DNA of 64,000 nt from Duganella sp. CF402 (GCF_900109645.1 NZ_FOBG01000002.1:124001-188000), one strand, 5' to 3'. Positions 25,707 through 34,319 are shown, numbered from the stretch's first letter. Numbers and translations are program-made. Notes: generated by a model not told the origin, from the sequence alone.

Positions 25707-27152
25707 ATGAGCATCAATTCACGTCGCGACTTCCTGCTGAAAACCGGCCTTGGCCTCGGCGCTGGCGCCGTTAGCGGCCTGCTGCCGGGCGGCGGCTTCC
25801 TGCACGCGGCCACCGCTGCAGAGCTGATCGATCCGCTGGCGCCCAAGCAGCCGCACTTCCCAGCCAAGGTCAAGTCGGTGATCTGGCTCCACCAGAACGG
25901 CGCACCAAGCACGCTGGACCTGTTCGACTACAAGCCGGAGCTGGTTCGCCTGGCCGGGCAAGACACGCCGGCCTCGTTCCTGAAAGGGATCAAGACCAGT
26001 ACCCAGGGCGGCGTCGGCAAACTGTATGCATCCAAGCGCACCTGGAAGCAGCATGGCGAAAGCGCTGCGTGGTTCTCCGACCTGGTGCCGAACATCGCCA
26101 CCCAGGCCGACAAGATCGCCTTCATCAAGTCCAGCGTGACCGTGGGCGCGACCCACGACATCTCGATCCTGAAGCTGAATACCGGCGACCTGAGTCCCGG
26201 TCGTCCATCGCTGGGCGCGTGGGTCAGCTACGCGCTGGGCACCGCCAATCCGGACCTGCCGCCTTACGTGGTGCTCTACAATGGCAAGAGCGAGCCTAGC
26301 GCCGGCTCGGTCAACTGGAACTCCGGTTTCCTGCCGGCGGTGTACCAAGGCACGGCCTTCCGTCCCGGCCCGTCGCCGATTCTGTACCTGGAACGTCCGG
26401 AGCTGCGCACGGCGGAGCAACAGCGCTCGTCGCTGGACCTGCTCAAGCGTCTCAACAACGAAGGCGCGGCGCGCTACCCGGCCGACACCGAACTGAAAGC
26501 GCGCGTACGTTCCTACGAACTGGCCGACCGCATGCAGGTGGCCGCACCGGAAGCGGTGGACCTGGCCAAGGAAAGCGACGCGACCAAGGAACTGTATGGC
26601 ATCAACGACGAAACCAGTTCCAGCTACGGCACCACCCTGCTGCGCGCGCGCCGCCTGGTGGAGCGCGGCGTGCGTTTCGTGCAGGTGGTGACCGGTGCGC
26701 CGGACGGCCAGACCGATATCACCAGCTGGGACGCGCACAGCGAACTGGAAAAAAACCACAGCGTGAATGCCCGCATGATCGACAAGCCGATCGCCGGCCT
26801 GCTGGCCGACCTGGAATCGCGCGGCCTGCTGCAATCGACGCTGGTGGTGTGGACTTCGGAATTCGGCCGCACCTCGTATGGCCAGAGCGGCAATGGCCGC
26901 GACCACAATCCGTGGGGCTACACCCAGTGGGTGGCGGGCGGCGGCATCAAGGCCGGCACCACCTACGGCGCGACCGATGAAATCGGCCTGCAAGTGGCCG
27001 ACAAGGACACCGCCGTCGATACCTACGACCTGCACGCCACCGTGCTGCAGCTGCTGGGCCTCGACCACCTGAAAACCACTTTCCTCAACAACGGCCGCTC
27101 GGAACGCCCGACCGTCGTCTACGGGAAGGTCATCAAAGAACTGCTGGCTTAA
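25707..27152 (+). CDS. Tat-exported DUF1501 protein (alkaline-phosphatase-like fold)
   Basis: 481 residues with a twin-arginine signal (SRRDFLLKTGLGLGAG). DUF1501 signatures: SVIWLHQNGAPSTLDLFDYKP, LNTGDLSPGRPSLGAWVSYALG, and near the end VVWTSEFGRTSYGQSGNGRDHNPWGYTQW. As I recall the family is placed in the alkaline phosphatase/sulfatase clan; the late Asp-His cluster would fit metal binding. Tat export suggests it folds with cofactor in the cytoplasm. It follows the DUF1549/DUF1553 gene, the standard pairing in other bacteria. Confidence 0.92.
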   Translation: MSINSRRDFLLKTGLGLGAGAVSGLLPGGGFLHAATAAELIDPLAPKQPHFPAKVKSVIWLHQNGAPSTLDLFDYKPELVRLAGQDTPASFLKGIKTSTQGGVGKLYASKRTWKQHGESAAWFSDLVPNIATQADKIAFIKSSVTVGATHDISILKLNTGDLSPGRPSLGAWVSYALGTANPDLPPYVVLYNGKSEPSAGSVNWNSGFLPAVYQGTAFRPGPSPILYLERPELRTAEQQRSSLDLLKRLNNEGAARYPADTELKARVRSYELADRMQVAAPEAVDLAKESDATKELYGINDETSSSYGTTLLRARRLVERGVRFVQVVTGAPDGQTDITSWDAHSELEKNHSVNARMIDKPIAGLLADLESRGLLQSTLVVWTSEFGRTSYGQSGNGRDHNPWGYTQWVAGGGIKAGTTYGATDEIGLQVADKDTAVDTYDLHATVLQLLGLDHLKTTFLNNGRSERPTVVYGKVIKELLA

Positions 27153-27163
27153 CAGGATTAAAA

Positions 27164-27574
27164 ATGAACAAACATCGTATCGCAGCAATTGTACTGGCGC
27201 TGGGCGCCGCGCTGGCAAACGCCGGTGAAACCCGCGTCGTCCTGACGGGGGCCGAGGAACTCCCAGCCGTCACCACCAATGCCAGCGGCAGCGGCGTGAT
27301 CGTGGTCGGCAACGGCGCCGGCCACGCGGTCAGCGGCAGCATCGTCGTGAAAGACGTGCAGGCCACGGCAGCCCATATCCACCAGGGCGCCGCCGGCAAG
27401 AGCGGCCCTCCGGTGATCACCCTGGCCAAGACCGGCGACAACACGTGGTCGGTTCCGGAGGGCTCGTCCTTCAACGACGACCAGTATGCCGCTTACCTGG
27501 CCGGTAACCTGTACATCAATGTGCACAGCGCGGAACACAAGCCGGGCGAGATTCGCGGCCAGCTGCGTCCTTGA
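27164..27574 (+). CDS. Exported CHRD domain protein
   Basis: 136 residues: signal peptide (MNKHRIAAIVLALGAALANA) and one CHRD (chordin) domain, GAEELPAVTTNASGSG through AAHIHQGAAGKSGPPVITL to YINVHSAEHKPGEIRGQL. The three histidines in AHIH and NVHS could bind metal. Function unknown in bacteria. Starts 11 bases after the DUF1501 stop. Confidence 0.9.
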   Translation: MNKHRIAAIVLALGAALANAGETRVVLTGAEELPAVTTNASGSGVIVVGNGAGHAVSGSIVVKDVQATAAHIHQGAAGKSGPPVITLAKTGDNTWSVPEGSSFNDDQYAAYLAGNLYINVHSAEHKPGEIRGQLRP

Positions 27575-27586
27575 TGCCGGAGCACC

Positions 27587-27964
27587 ATGCGTAAAGTGAT
27601 TTTGATCGTTGCAGCCTCGGTGTTCGTATCAACCGCTGTCCGCTCCGCAGAGGAGATGGGCATGGACCTGATGCAGAACATCGAGGATACCAACAAAAGC
27701 CTGTCGTCGAACATCGCCCTCAGTAACAAGGCCGGCGCCACGTCGGATGCGAAGGAACTGACACAGATGTTCGCCGAGGTTGAAACCTATTTCAACCACA
27801 AGGGCGACGCCAACAACGCGGTCGACCTGGCAAAGCAAAGCAAGGACTTGTCGAACCAGATCGTCGGTTTTGTGGCGGCGAATAATTTTGAATCGGCCAC
27901 CACGGCGGCGACCACCCTGTCGCGTACCTGCCGTACCTGCCATACGTTCTACAAGAAGGAGTAG
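27587..27964 (+). CDS. Small periplasmic cytochrome c (c'/c556-like)
   Basis: 125 residues: signal peptide (cleaved near AVRSAEE), helical body, and a C-terminal haem c motif CRTCH close to the end, as in cytochrome c' and c556. The fold would be a four-helix bundle. It lies 12 bases after the CHRD gene. A strong AAGGAG at its 3' end serves the next gene. Confidence 0.85.
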   Translation: MRKVILIVAASVFVSTAVRSAEEMGMDLMQNIEDTNKSLSSNIALSNKAGATSDAKELTQMFAEVETYFNHKGDANNAVDLAKQSKDLSNQIVGFVAANNFESATTAATTLSRTCRTCHTFYKKE

Positions 27965-27967
27965 CAC

Positions 27968-28597
27968 ATTTTAAAAGCATTGCAGTGCGCCCTGCTGCTG
28001 CCCGCGCTGGCGCTGGCAGCGCCGCCGGGCGATCCGCTCATTGGCCGCGAAAAGGCCGATACGGAGCGCTGCCTGGAATGCCACGGTGCGCCGACCGAAG
28101 GACAGGGCTTCAGCACCGGCACCGATGGCAAGTTCGCCCGCCTCGGCGGCCAGCAGTACGAGTACATCGTCAAGCAGGTCAAGGATTTCCGTAGCGGTAA
28201 GCGCAAGCACGAGTTCATGCAGATGATGGCGCGCGGGATCAGCGATGCCGATCTGGCCGATATCGCCGCCTACTTCGCCTCGCTGCCGCCAGAACCGGCA
28301 GCGCAGGCTACGGCGGCAGCAAACGCGCATGGTGGCGCCGCACAGCAGCTTTATGCGCACGGCGATCCGGCCCGCAAGCTGCCCGCCTGCGCCAGCTGCC
28401 ACGGCGAAGGCGGAAAAGGCCTTGCAGGCGTGGCGCCGGTGATCGGCGGACAAGGCAAGGCCTACCTTGAGCAGCAATTGCGCGACTGGCGCAACGGCAG
28501 CCGAAAAAACAGCGCCGGCGACGTGATGAACCAGTTCACCAAGCCGCTGAGCGACACCGAAATCGAAGCGCTGGCGCGCTACGTATCGGACATGTAG
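27968..28597 (+). CDS. Di-haem cytochrome c4-like protein, probable ATT start
   Basis: About 209 residues with two haem motifs, CLECH (near residue 37) and CASCH (near 141), each followed by a c4-type domain (GKFARLGGQQYEYIVKQVKDF; GQGKAYLEQQLRDWRNG). The first standard start is TTG at 27980, but that leaves 18 bases to AAGGAG (27956-27961) and removes the positive n-region. An ATT at 27968 has six-base spacing and gives the signal peptide (M)LKALQCALLLPALALA. I therefore place the start at 27968; 27980 remains possible. Confidence 0.82.
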   Translation: MLKALQCALLLPALALAAPPGDPLIGREKADTERCLECHGAPTEGQGFSTGTDGKFARLGGQQYEYIVKQVKDFRSGKRKHEFMQMMARGISDADLADIAAYFASLPPEPAAQATAAANAHGGAAQQLYAHGDPARKLPACASCHGEGGKGLAGVAPVIGGQGKAYLEQQLRDWRNGSRKNSAGDVMNQFTKPLSDTEIEALARYVSDM

Positions 28598-28622
28598 ACA
28601 ACCACACAGAGAGGAACATCGA

Positions 28623-29204
28623 ATGAAACGCATCCTGATCGCCGCCCTGCTGTCCGCAGCGGTGGCCATTCCAGCCAGCGCCGCGCTGAAGGAAGGCGAC
28701 ACCGCGCCGGCCTTCCAGGTGCAAGCTTCGCAAAACGGCAAAGCCTTTTCCTATTCGCTCAAGGAAGCGCTGAAGAAAGGGCCGGTGGTGGTGTACTTCT
28801 ACCCTTCCGCCTTCACCGGCGGCTGCAACATCCAGGCCCACACCTTCGCCGTCAATCATGACAAATTCAGCGCCGCAGGAGCCACTGTGGTCGGCGTATC
28901 GCTGGACAGCATCGCGCGGCTAAATGAATTCTCGGCCGATCCGAATTACTGCGCCGGCAAATTCCCGGTGGCGGCGGACGCCAACGGCGATATCGCCAAG
29001 TCGTTCGACCTGGCCATCCGCGAGATCCCGGCTGGCCGCAAGGACACGCGCGGCGTCGAGATCGACCACGCCGCCACTGAGCGCACCACCTTCGTCATCA
29101 CCCCGGACGGCAAGATCGCCGCCACCGTGGGCGGCCTGACACCGGAAGCCAACGTCGAAAAAGCGCTGGCCACGGTACAGCAGCTGCCGCGTAAAAAATC
29201 GTAA
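28623..29204 (+). CDS. Exported peroxiredoxin
   Basis: 193 residues: signal peptide (MKRILIAALLSAAVAIPASA) followed by an AhpC/TSA thioredoxin fold. The peroxidatic motif PxxxTxxC is intact in FYPSAFTGGCN (Cys near residue 69); a second Cys in PNYCAGKFP may be the resolving residue. It reduces peroxides in the periplasm, sensible beside several cytochromes that could leak electrons to oxygen. Confidence 0.88.
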   Translation: MKRILIAALLSAAVAIPASAALKEGDTAPAFQVQASQNGKAFSYSLKEALKKGPVVVYFYPSAFTGGCNIQAHTFAVNHDKFSAAGATVVGVSLDSIARLNEFSADPNYCAGKFPVAADANGDIAKSFDLAIREIPAGRKDTRGVEIDHAATERTTFVITPDGKIAATVGGLTPEANVEKALATVQQLPRKKS

Positions 29205-29214
29205 GGACAAGCGC

Positions 29215-30219
29215 ATGCGATACCAACTCCTGAAACCACTCTCCGCAGCTCTGATAGCCGCCGGCCTGACGCTGGCCGCTGCCGACATCACCGCGCAAAC
29301 CGCCAGCGTCGGCGCTGCCGTCACGCCGGCCATCGCCGGTGTGGTGGCCGCCGGCACCGCCATCGAATTGATCAAGGAAGGCTTCAACGGCACCGAAGGC
29401 CCGCTGGTCCTGCAGGATGGCAGCTTTATCTTCACCGAGACCACCGCCAACCGCATCACCCGCATCGCGCCGGACGGCAGCATCTCCACCTTCCTCGACA
29501 ACAGCAACGGCTCCAATGGCCTGGGCTTCGGCGCCAACGGCGACTTGTACGCTGTGCAGGTACTGAAGCCGCGCGTCGGCATCGTCTACCCCGCCGAACA
29601 TGCGCGCACGCTGGCGGACGGCTTTGAGGGCAAGCCCTTCGGCCGCCCCAATGACCTGGTGGTCGACCGCAAGGGCGGCGTCTACTTCACCGACTCCGGC
29701 GCGCCGCCGCGCCCTGCCGGCTCGCCTGCGCCGGCAGAACCGCCGCGCGATGTCGCCAAGCCTGCGGTCTACTACATCACGCCCGCCGGCCAGTTGCAGC
29801 GACTCGCCGCCGATATCGAGCGGCCGAACGGCATCCAGCTCAGCCCCGACGAGAAGGTGCTGTACGTCGCCAATACCGCCGGCGAATACGTGCTGGCCTA
29901 CGACATACAGGCCGACGGCAGCATCGGCCCGCGCCGCAACTTCGCCAAGCTGGCGGGCTGGCGCCAGACCGAAACCGGCAGCAGCAGCGGCGCCGACGGC
30001 CTGGCGGTGGACGCCAGCGGCAGGCTGTATGTCGCCAGCACGGCCGGCATCCAGGTCTTCTCCAGCAAAGGCGAAGCACTGGGCATCATCGCGCTGCCGA
30101 AGGCACCGCAGAACCTGGCCTTTGCAGGCCCGGGCAAGAAAACGCTGTACGTGGTCGGTCGTGGTTCGGCCTACAAGATCGCGCTGCAAGCGGAAGGCTA
30201 TGGCGGACGCGCCAAGTAG
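29215..30219 (+). CDS. Exported SMP-30/gluconolactonase-like beta-propeller
   Basis: 334 residues: N-terminal signal (LLKPLSAALIAAGLTLAAA) and a six-bladed propeller of the SMP-30/LRE type (FNGTEGPLVLQDGSFIFTE, GRPNDLVVDRKGGVYFTDSG, IERPNGIQLSPDEKVLYVAN, SGADGLAVDASGRLYVAS). The metal ligands of the family (Glu in EGP, Asn in PND and PNG, Asp in ADG) are present, so a lactonase or related hydrolase is plausible. Starts 10 bases after the peroxiredoxin. Confidence 0.9.
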   Translation: MRYQLLKPLSAALIAAGLTLAAADITAQTASVGAAVTPAIAGVVAAGTAIELIKEGFNGTEGPLVLQDGSFIFTETTANRITRIAPDGSISTFLDNSNGSNGLGFGANGDLYAVQVLKPRVGIVYPAEHARTLADGFEGKPFGRPNDLVVDRKGGVYFTDSGAPPRPAGSPAPAEPPRDVAKPAVYYITPAGQLQRLAADIERPNGIQLSPDEKVLYVANTAGEYVLAYDIQADGSIGPRRNFAKLAGWRQTETGSSSGADGLAVDASGRLYVASTAGIQVFSSKGEALGIIALPKAPQNLAFAGPGKKTLYVVGRGSAYKIALQAEGYGGRAK

Positions 30220-30247
30220 TTTTTTTTAACCTGACGATGGGATACAG

Positions 30248-30727
30248 ATGAAAGCTCGTTTCAAGAAAATTCTCGCGCCGTCGCTGGCGGTGGTACTGCT
30301 GGCTGCCTCCGTGGCTGCGGTGGCGCAGCAGGCGCCCAAACCGGAAAACCTGATCAAATGGCGCCAGTCGGCGTTCCAGCTGGTGGCCTGGAACACCGGC
30401 AAGATCAAGGCTTCGGTCGAAGGCCAGTACAACAAGGATGAAGTGCAGCGTGCGGCCAACGCCATCGCCGCCATCGCCAATTCCGGCCTGCCTGGCCTGT
30501 TCGCGGCCGGCACCGAGCAAGGCAAGGGCTGGCACGACACCAGCGCCAAGCCGGAAGTGTTCAAGGACGCCAAGCGCTTCGGCGAACTGAATGCCGCCTT
30601 CGCGAAAGAAGCCGGCGAGCTGGCTACCGTGTCCGCCGGTGGCGACGTGGCCGCCATCAAAGCCCAATTCGGCAAGCTGCAGCGCACCTGCAAATCCTGC
30701 CACGACGACTTCAAATCCAAAGACTGA
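30248..30727 (+). CDS. Periplasmic cytochrome c'
   Basis: 159 residues: signal peptide (ILAPSLAVVLLAASVAAVA), the helical cytochrome c' body starting ENLIKWRQSAFQLVAWNTGKI, and the C-terminal haem motif CKSCH in TCKSCHDDFKSKD. Cytochromes c' carry high-spin haem that binds NO or CO or transfers electrons. Second protein of this type in the operon, unlike the shorter one at 27587. Confidence 0.92.
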   Translation: MKARFKKILAPSLAVVLLAASVAAVAQQAPKPENLIKWRQSAFQLVAWNTGKIKASVEGQYNKDEVQRAANAIAAIANSGLPGLFAAGTEQGKGWHDTSAKPEVFKDAKRFGELNAAFAKEAGELATVSAGGDVAAIKAQFGKLQRTCKSCHDDFKSKD

Positions 30728-31431
30728 TGATGACCAAGCATACTTCCCTGATCTGCGGCGCGGTTGCCGCATTGTGCATGGCTGCTGGCGCGTACGCGCA
30801 GCAGCAGCCTAACACCGCCCGTTCCACCGACCCGGCCAAGCCGCTGAGTTTTTTTGTCACCAGTGAAGGCAAGGGCCAAGGCGCGGACCTGGGCGGCCTC
30901 GAAGGCGCGGACGCGCACTGCCAGAAGCTGGCTGAATCGGTCGGCGCCGGCAAGCAGACGTGGCGTGCTTACCTGAGCACCCAGGCCAGCGAGGGCAAGC
31001 CGGCCGTCAATGCGCGCGACCGCATCGGCAGCGGCCCTTGGTTCAACACGCGCGGCGCGCAGATCGCGCGCGACGTAGCGCATTTGCATGGCGATAACGT
31101 GGAGGCGGCACGGCTCGGCAACAACCTGTCGCGCACCACCGTACTGACCGAGAAGAACGAGCCGGTGAAAGGTGCGGGCGACAAACCGAACGAGCATGAC
31201 ATCATCACCGGCTCCACGCCGGATGGCCGTGCGTTCGCCGATGCGGCGGACCACACCTGCAAGAACTACACGTCCAGCGCGGCGGATGGTTCGGCGCAGC
31301 TGGGTCACTTCGACCGCACCGGCGGTGGCAACACTTCGTGGAACGCGGCGCATCCGAGCCGTGGCTGCGGCCAGGCCAACCTGGTCGCCACCGGCGGCGC
31401 CGGTTTGCTGTACTGCTTCGCCGCAAACTAA
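30727..31431 (+). CDS. Exported lectin-like (endostatin/C-type-lectin-like) protein
   Basis: 234 residues with a signal peptide (LICGAVAALCMAAGAYA). The body begins SFFVTSEGKGQGADLGGLEGADAHCQ and contains WRAYLSTQASEG, IGSGPWFNTRGAQIA, DHTCKNYTSS, and ends SRGCGQANLVATGGAGLLYCF; four cysteines fit two disulfides. This pattern is seen in proteins called lectin or endostatin-like. It probably binds a carbohydrate or glycan-decorated substrate. ATG overlaps the cytochrome c' stop by one base. Last gene of the operon. Confidence 0.75.
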   Translation: MMTKHTSLICGAVAALCMAAGAYAQQQPNTARSTDPAKPLSFFVTSEGKGQGADLGGLEGADAHCQKLAESVGAGKQTWRAYLSTQASEGKPAVNARDRIGSGPWFNTRGAQIARDVAHLHGDNVEAARLGNNLSRTTVLTEKNEPVKGAGDKPNEHDIITGSTPDGRAFADAADHTCKNYTSSAADGSAQLGHFDRTGGGNTSWNAAHPSRGCGQANLVATGGAGLLYCFAAN

Positions 31432-31439
31432 GCTTCTCC

Positions 31440-31459
31440 GGGCGGCGCATGCGCCGCCC
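31440..31459. terminator. Palindromic hairpin between convergent genes
   Basis: Perfect 20-base palindrome GGGCGGCGCATGCGCCGCCC between the lectin-like gene (+) and the second receptor (-). Pyrimidine-rich but not T-run flank; probably a bidirectional transcript end. Confidence 0.65.
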
Positions 31460-31469
31460 TTCCCTCCTG

Positions 31470-34172
31470 CTACAGCTTCCCGCTGAATACCACGCCGACC
31501 CAGCGCCCAACCGCCGGCACATAGCTATTCCACGTCACCACTTGCGAAGTACGGTTGTCGAACAGGTTCTTGGCCAGCAGCGTCACATCGAACTTTTTGT
31601 CCAGCGTACCAAGGCCGATGCCGAAGTCGGTGATGCTGTACGCCGGCACCCATGCATAGCTGGACAAGGCCACATCCGAGTTGTACTTGCTGCTATAGGC
31701 GGTATTGAAGCTGGCATGGAATTCCTTGTCCCAGCCCTTCACCGGCGCGCGGTACTCGGCCCCCACGTTGAAGGTGAACTTCGCTGCTCCCGGCAGGTTC
31801 TGCCCTGTCACGTCGCGATACGGCGTGGTGAGGTTGGCCATTTCAACCGGATTGGATGAATTCTTGAACTCCTTGTAGTACGCGTCGTTGAACGCGCCTG
31901 AGAAGCGGATATTGGTGTTCGGGATGCCGCTGTAGACGCCGTCGAACTCCAGCCCCTGCGCCCGTACCCGCGCCGCATTGCCGGTGGCAGCGGTGTAGTA
32001 CAGCGAGCCATCAGCCTTCTGCGCCGTGGTGTAGGCGTCGTACACTTGCACCGCCTGTTGATAGTCCTTGATATCGTTGAGGAACAGATCCGCGCTCAGG
32101 GTCAGCTTCTTGTCCAGCAGCGTGGTCTTCACGCCGATCTCGTAGGACTTCGATTTCTCCGGCCGTGCGTCGTTGGAAAAGCCGTTGATGACCTGCGCGA
32201 TGCCAGCCTTCTCTCCATACTGGAAGGAGGCGTAGGTGGTGACGTTGTCGTTGATCTTGTAACTTGGGCTGAGCAGGATGGTCGGCTGGCGGTCGTGGAT
32301 GGTATCCGCCTGCTTCAGGTTATAGACCACGCCGATGTTCGCCGAGCGGATCGCCTTGGCGGCGGCGATCTGCTTCTTCTGGTCAGTGCTCAGTGCCGCG
32401 TAGGCGACGCCGAAGTATTTTTGCGCCGTGTAGTCGGCCAGGGCCAGTTGAGTGGCGCTGTTGGCGGCGAGGTTGCCGTTGGCGTCGCTATTGAAGCCAC
32501 CGAGCGAGATGCCGTTCACCGTCGCCGGATTCAGCTCCGCGCCAAAGCCGTCTTCGGCGATGAACTTGACCGAGGAATTCTTGCGCTGCTCGGCGGTGAT
32601 GCGCAAGCCACCGGTGACGGTGAGCGCTTCCGACGCATGCCAGTTGGCTTGGCCATACAGCGCGGCGCTCTTGCTGTGGATGTCCTGCGGCGTGTTGGTC
32701 TCCAGCCGGCTCAGGGAATTTTGCAGCAGGTAGCGGCCGGCGCCGTCCTTATCCAGCGTGGTGTACTGGGCGGCGCTGGCGAACCATGCGCCGGCATCCG
32801 AGCCGAAGCCGGTACGCGAGCTGTAGTTGTTCTTCTGCGAGAGCAGGTACAAGCCGGTCTGGTAGTCGACCGCTCCGCCCACCGGTGACGTCAGGCGCAA
32901 CTCCTCGCTGACCTGCGCATTGCGCGAGACATAACCACCGCCGTTCTTGCTGATATCGAACGGCGTACCTTCGTCGTTGCGGGCCTGGAAGTAGAAGTCC
33001 TTGTAACCGGTGATCGAGGTAACGGTGTGTTCACCCAGCTTCCACGTCAGCGTGGCCGAGGCGCCGTTGGTGGCAGTGACCAGCGGGCGCTGGTTATCCT
33101 GATTGACCTGTGCTGCAAGATAGGAGCTCGCGTAGCCGTAGTCCTTCTGCTGGAGGAACCAGCGGCGCGCCAGGCGCGTGGAGGCGTCTGTCGCCAGCGC
33201 ATTGGGCTGGCCGTTGGCGTACTTGGTCGGCGTCGGAGTGAAGAACGTCCAGCCGTTGTAGTACTCCTCGTGGCGCGGTGTGAGCTCCAACTTGAGCAAG
33301 GCGTTGAAGCCGGCGTATGGCGTCAAAAGGAACTGCACGCGGCCGGAGACGTTGTCCTTGTTCTTGTAGCTGAAGTCCCCGTTGTAGGCGTTGGGATAGA
33401 CGCCCTGCCCCTTGTCCACGCTGAAGGCGGCACGCCAAGCCAGAAGGTCATCAATCACCGCGCCACCGATGGCGGCGTTGGCGATCAGGCGATTCTTCTC
33501 GCCGAAGGCGACCGAGTAGCTGCTGTCCGGCGTGAAGGAAGGACGGCGGGTGGTGATGTTGATCGCGCCCATGCTGGCGTTCTTGCCATACAGGGTGCCC
33601 TGCGGGCCGCGCAGCACTTCGACGCCATCAACGTCGTAGAAATCGAACGACGACAAGGGATTGTAGGCGTAGCTGACGCCATCCACGGTGATGCCGACGC
33701 TGGGGTCCATCGCGTCGGTCTGCGCTTGCTTGCCAAGGCCGCGTATCGAGATGGCGCTGGTGCGGGCATTCCCCTGATTCCACGAGACGTTGGCGGCGCG
33801 CTGCGTGATGGAGGCCACGTCGCGCGCTTGCAAGCGATCGAGTTCGCTGCCGGTGACGACCGAGATCGAGGCCGGGACGTCTTTCAGGCGCTCCAGGCGA
33901 TTGCGGGCGCGGACGGTCAGCTCGCCCAGTGTTTCTGCTTCATCTGGCGCCGGGGCGGCCGCAACGACAGGAGCGTCCGATGGCGCAGCAGCAGTTGTCG
34001 CCACTGGCGCGGCCGCCGGCACAGCCGCTGCGCCGCCCTGCGCGGCAATGATCTGCTTGAGGCGCGCGATCTCCGCCTGCAGTTCGGCGACGCTCGGATC
34101 GGCCGCATACGCCGCGCCCGAAGTCAGTAATGCCACGGCAGACGCCACGGCGGTCAACGATAGTTCTTTCAT
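31470..34172 (-). CDS. Second TonB-dependent receptor with N-terminal coiled coil
   Basis: About 900 residues from ATG 34172, chosen because MKELSLTAVASAVALLTSGAAYA is a signal peptide; upstream in-frame codons add an unlikely tail. Like the first receptor it has a helix after the signal (VAELQAEIARLKQIIAAQ), an Ala/Pro linker, plug (LTVRARNRLERLKDVPASIS; VEVLRGPQGTLYGKNASMG), and barrel ending FSGKL. The two are clear paralogues bracketing the exported operon. Substrate unknown; sigma-54 promoter upstream. Confidence 0.93.
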   Translation of the reverse strand: MKELSLTAVASAVALLTSGAAYAADPSVAELQAEIARLKQIIAAQGGAAAVPAAAPVATTAAAPSDAPVVAAAPAPDEAETLGELTVRARNRLERLKDVPASISVVTGSELDRLQARDVASITQRAANVSWNQGNARTSAISIRGLGKQAQTDAMDPSVGITVDGVSYAYNPLSSFDFYDVDGVEVLRGPQGTLYGKNASMGAINITTRRPSFTPDSSYSVAFGEKNRLIANAAIGGAVIDDLLAWRAAFSVDKGQGVYPNAYNGDFSYKNKDNVSGRVQFLLTPYAGFNALLKLELTPRHEEYYNGWTFFTPTPTKYANGQPNALATDASTRLARRWFLQQKDYGYASSYLAAQVNQDNQRPLVTATNGASATLTWKLGEHTVTSITGYKDFYFQARNDEGTPFDISKNGGGYVSRNAQVSEELRLTSPVGGAVDYQTGLYLLSQKNNYSSRTGFGSDAGAWFASAAQYTTLDKDGAGRYLLQNSLSRLETNTPQDIHSKSAALYGQANWHASEALTVTGGLRITAEQRKNSSVKFIAEDGFGAELNPATVNGISLGGFNSDANGNLAANSATQLALADYTAQKYFGVAYAALSTDQKKQIAAAKAIRSANIGVVYNLKQADTIHDRQPTILLSPSYKINDNVTTYASFQYGEKAGIAQVINGFSNDARPEKSKSYEIGVKTTLLDKKLTLSADLFLNDIKDYQQAVQVYDAYTTAQKADGSLYYTAATGNAARVRAQGLEFDGVYSGIPNTNIRFSGAFNDAYYKEFKNSSNPVEMANLTTPYRDVTGQNLPGAAKFTFNVGAEYRAPVKGWDKEFHASFNTAYSSKYNSDVALSSYAWVPAYSITDFGIGLGTLDKKFDVTLLAKNLFDNRTSQVVTWNSYVPAVGRWVGVVFSGKL

Positions 34173-34210
34173 TGTGTGCGATCTTAAAAGTGAACGGTGA
34201 ACTCCCGCTT

Positions 34211-34226
34211 TGCAAGTCGTATGCCA
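34211..34226 (-). promoter_or_regulatory. Sigma-54 promoter of the second receptor
   Basis: Minus strand reads TGGCATA-CGAC-TTGCA, an exact match to TGGCAYR-N4-TTGCW. The -12 GC is about 40 bases before the ATG at 34172. Confidence 0.87.
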
Positions 34227-34300
34227 CGCCGCCATCACAGGGAGATGCCGATTTCACGCCAGCCAACTGTTGATCGCAGCACTATTTCTTGTTGCCCTGC

Positions 34301-34319
34301 TGCTGCGAGCCAAACAGCA
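34301..34319. promoter_or_regulatory. Operator TGCTG-N9-CAGCA upstream of the second receptor
   Basis: Same inverted repeat and spacer as at 18856, 20160 and 23176; 74 bases from the -24 element. A further inverted pair TCGCAGCA/TGCTGCGA (34274-34281 and 34301-34308) overlaps it. Confidence 0.6.
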
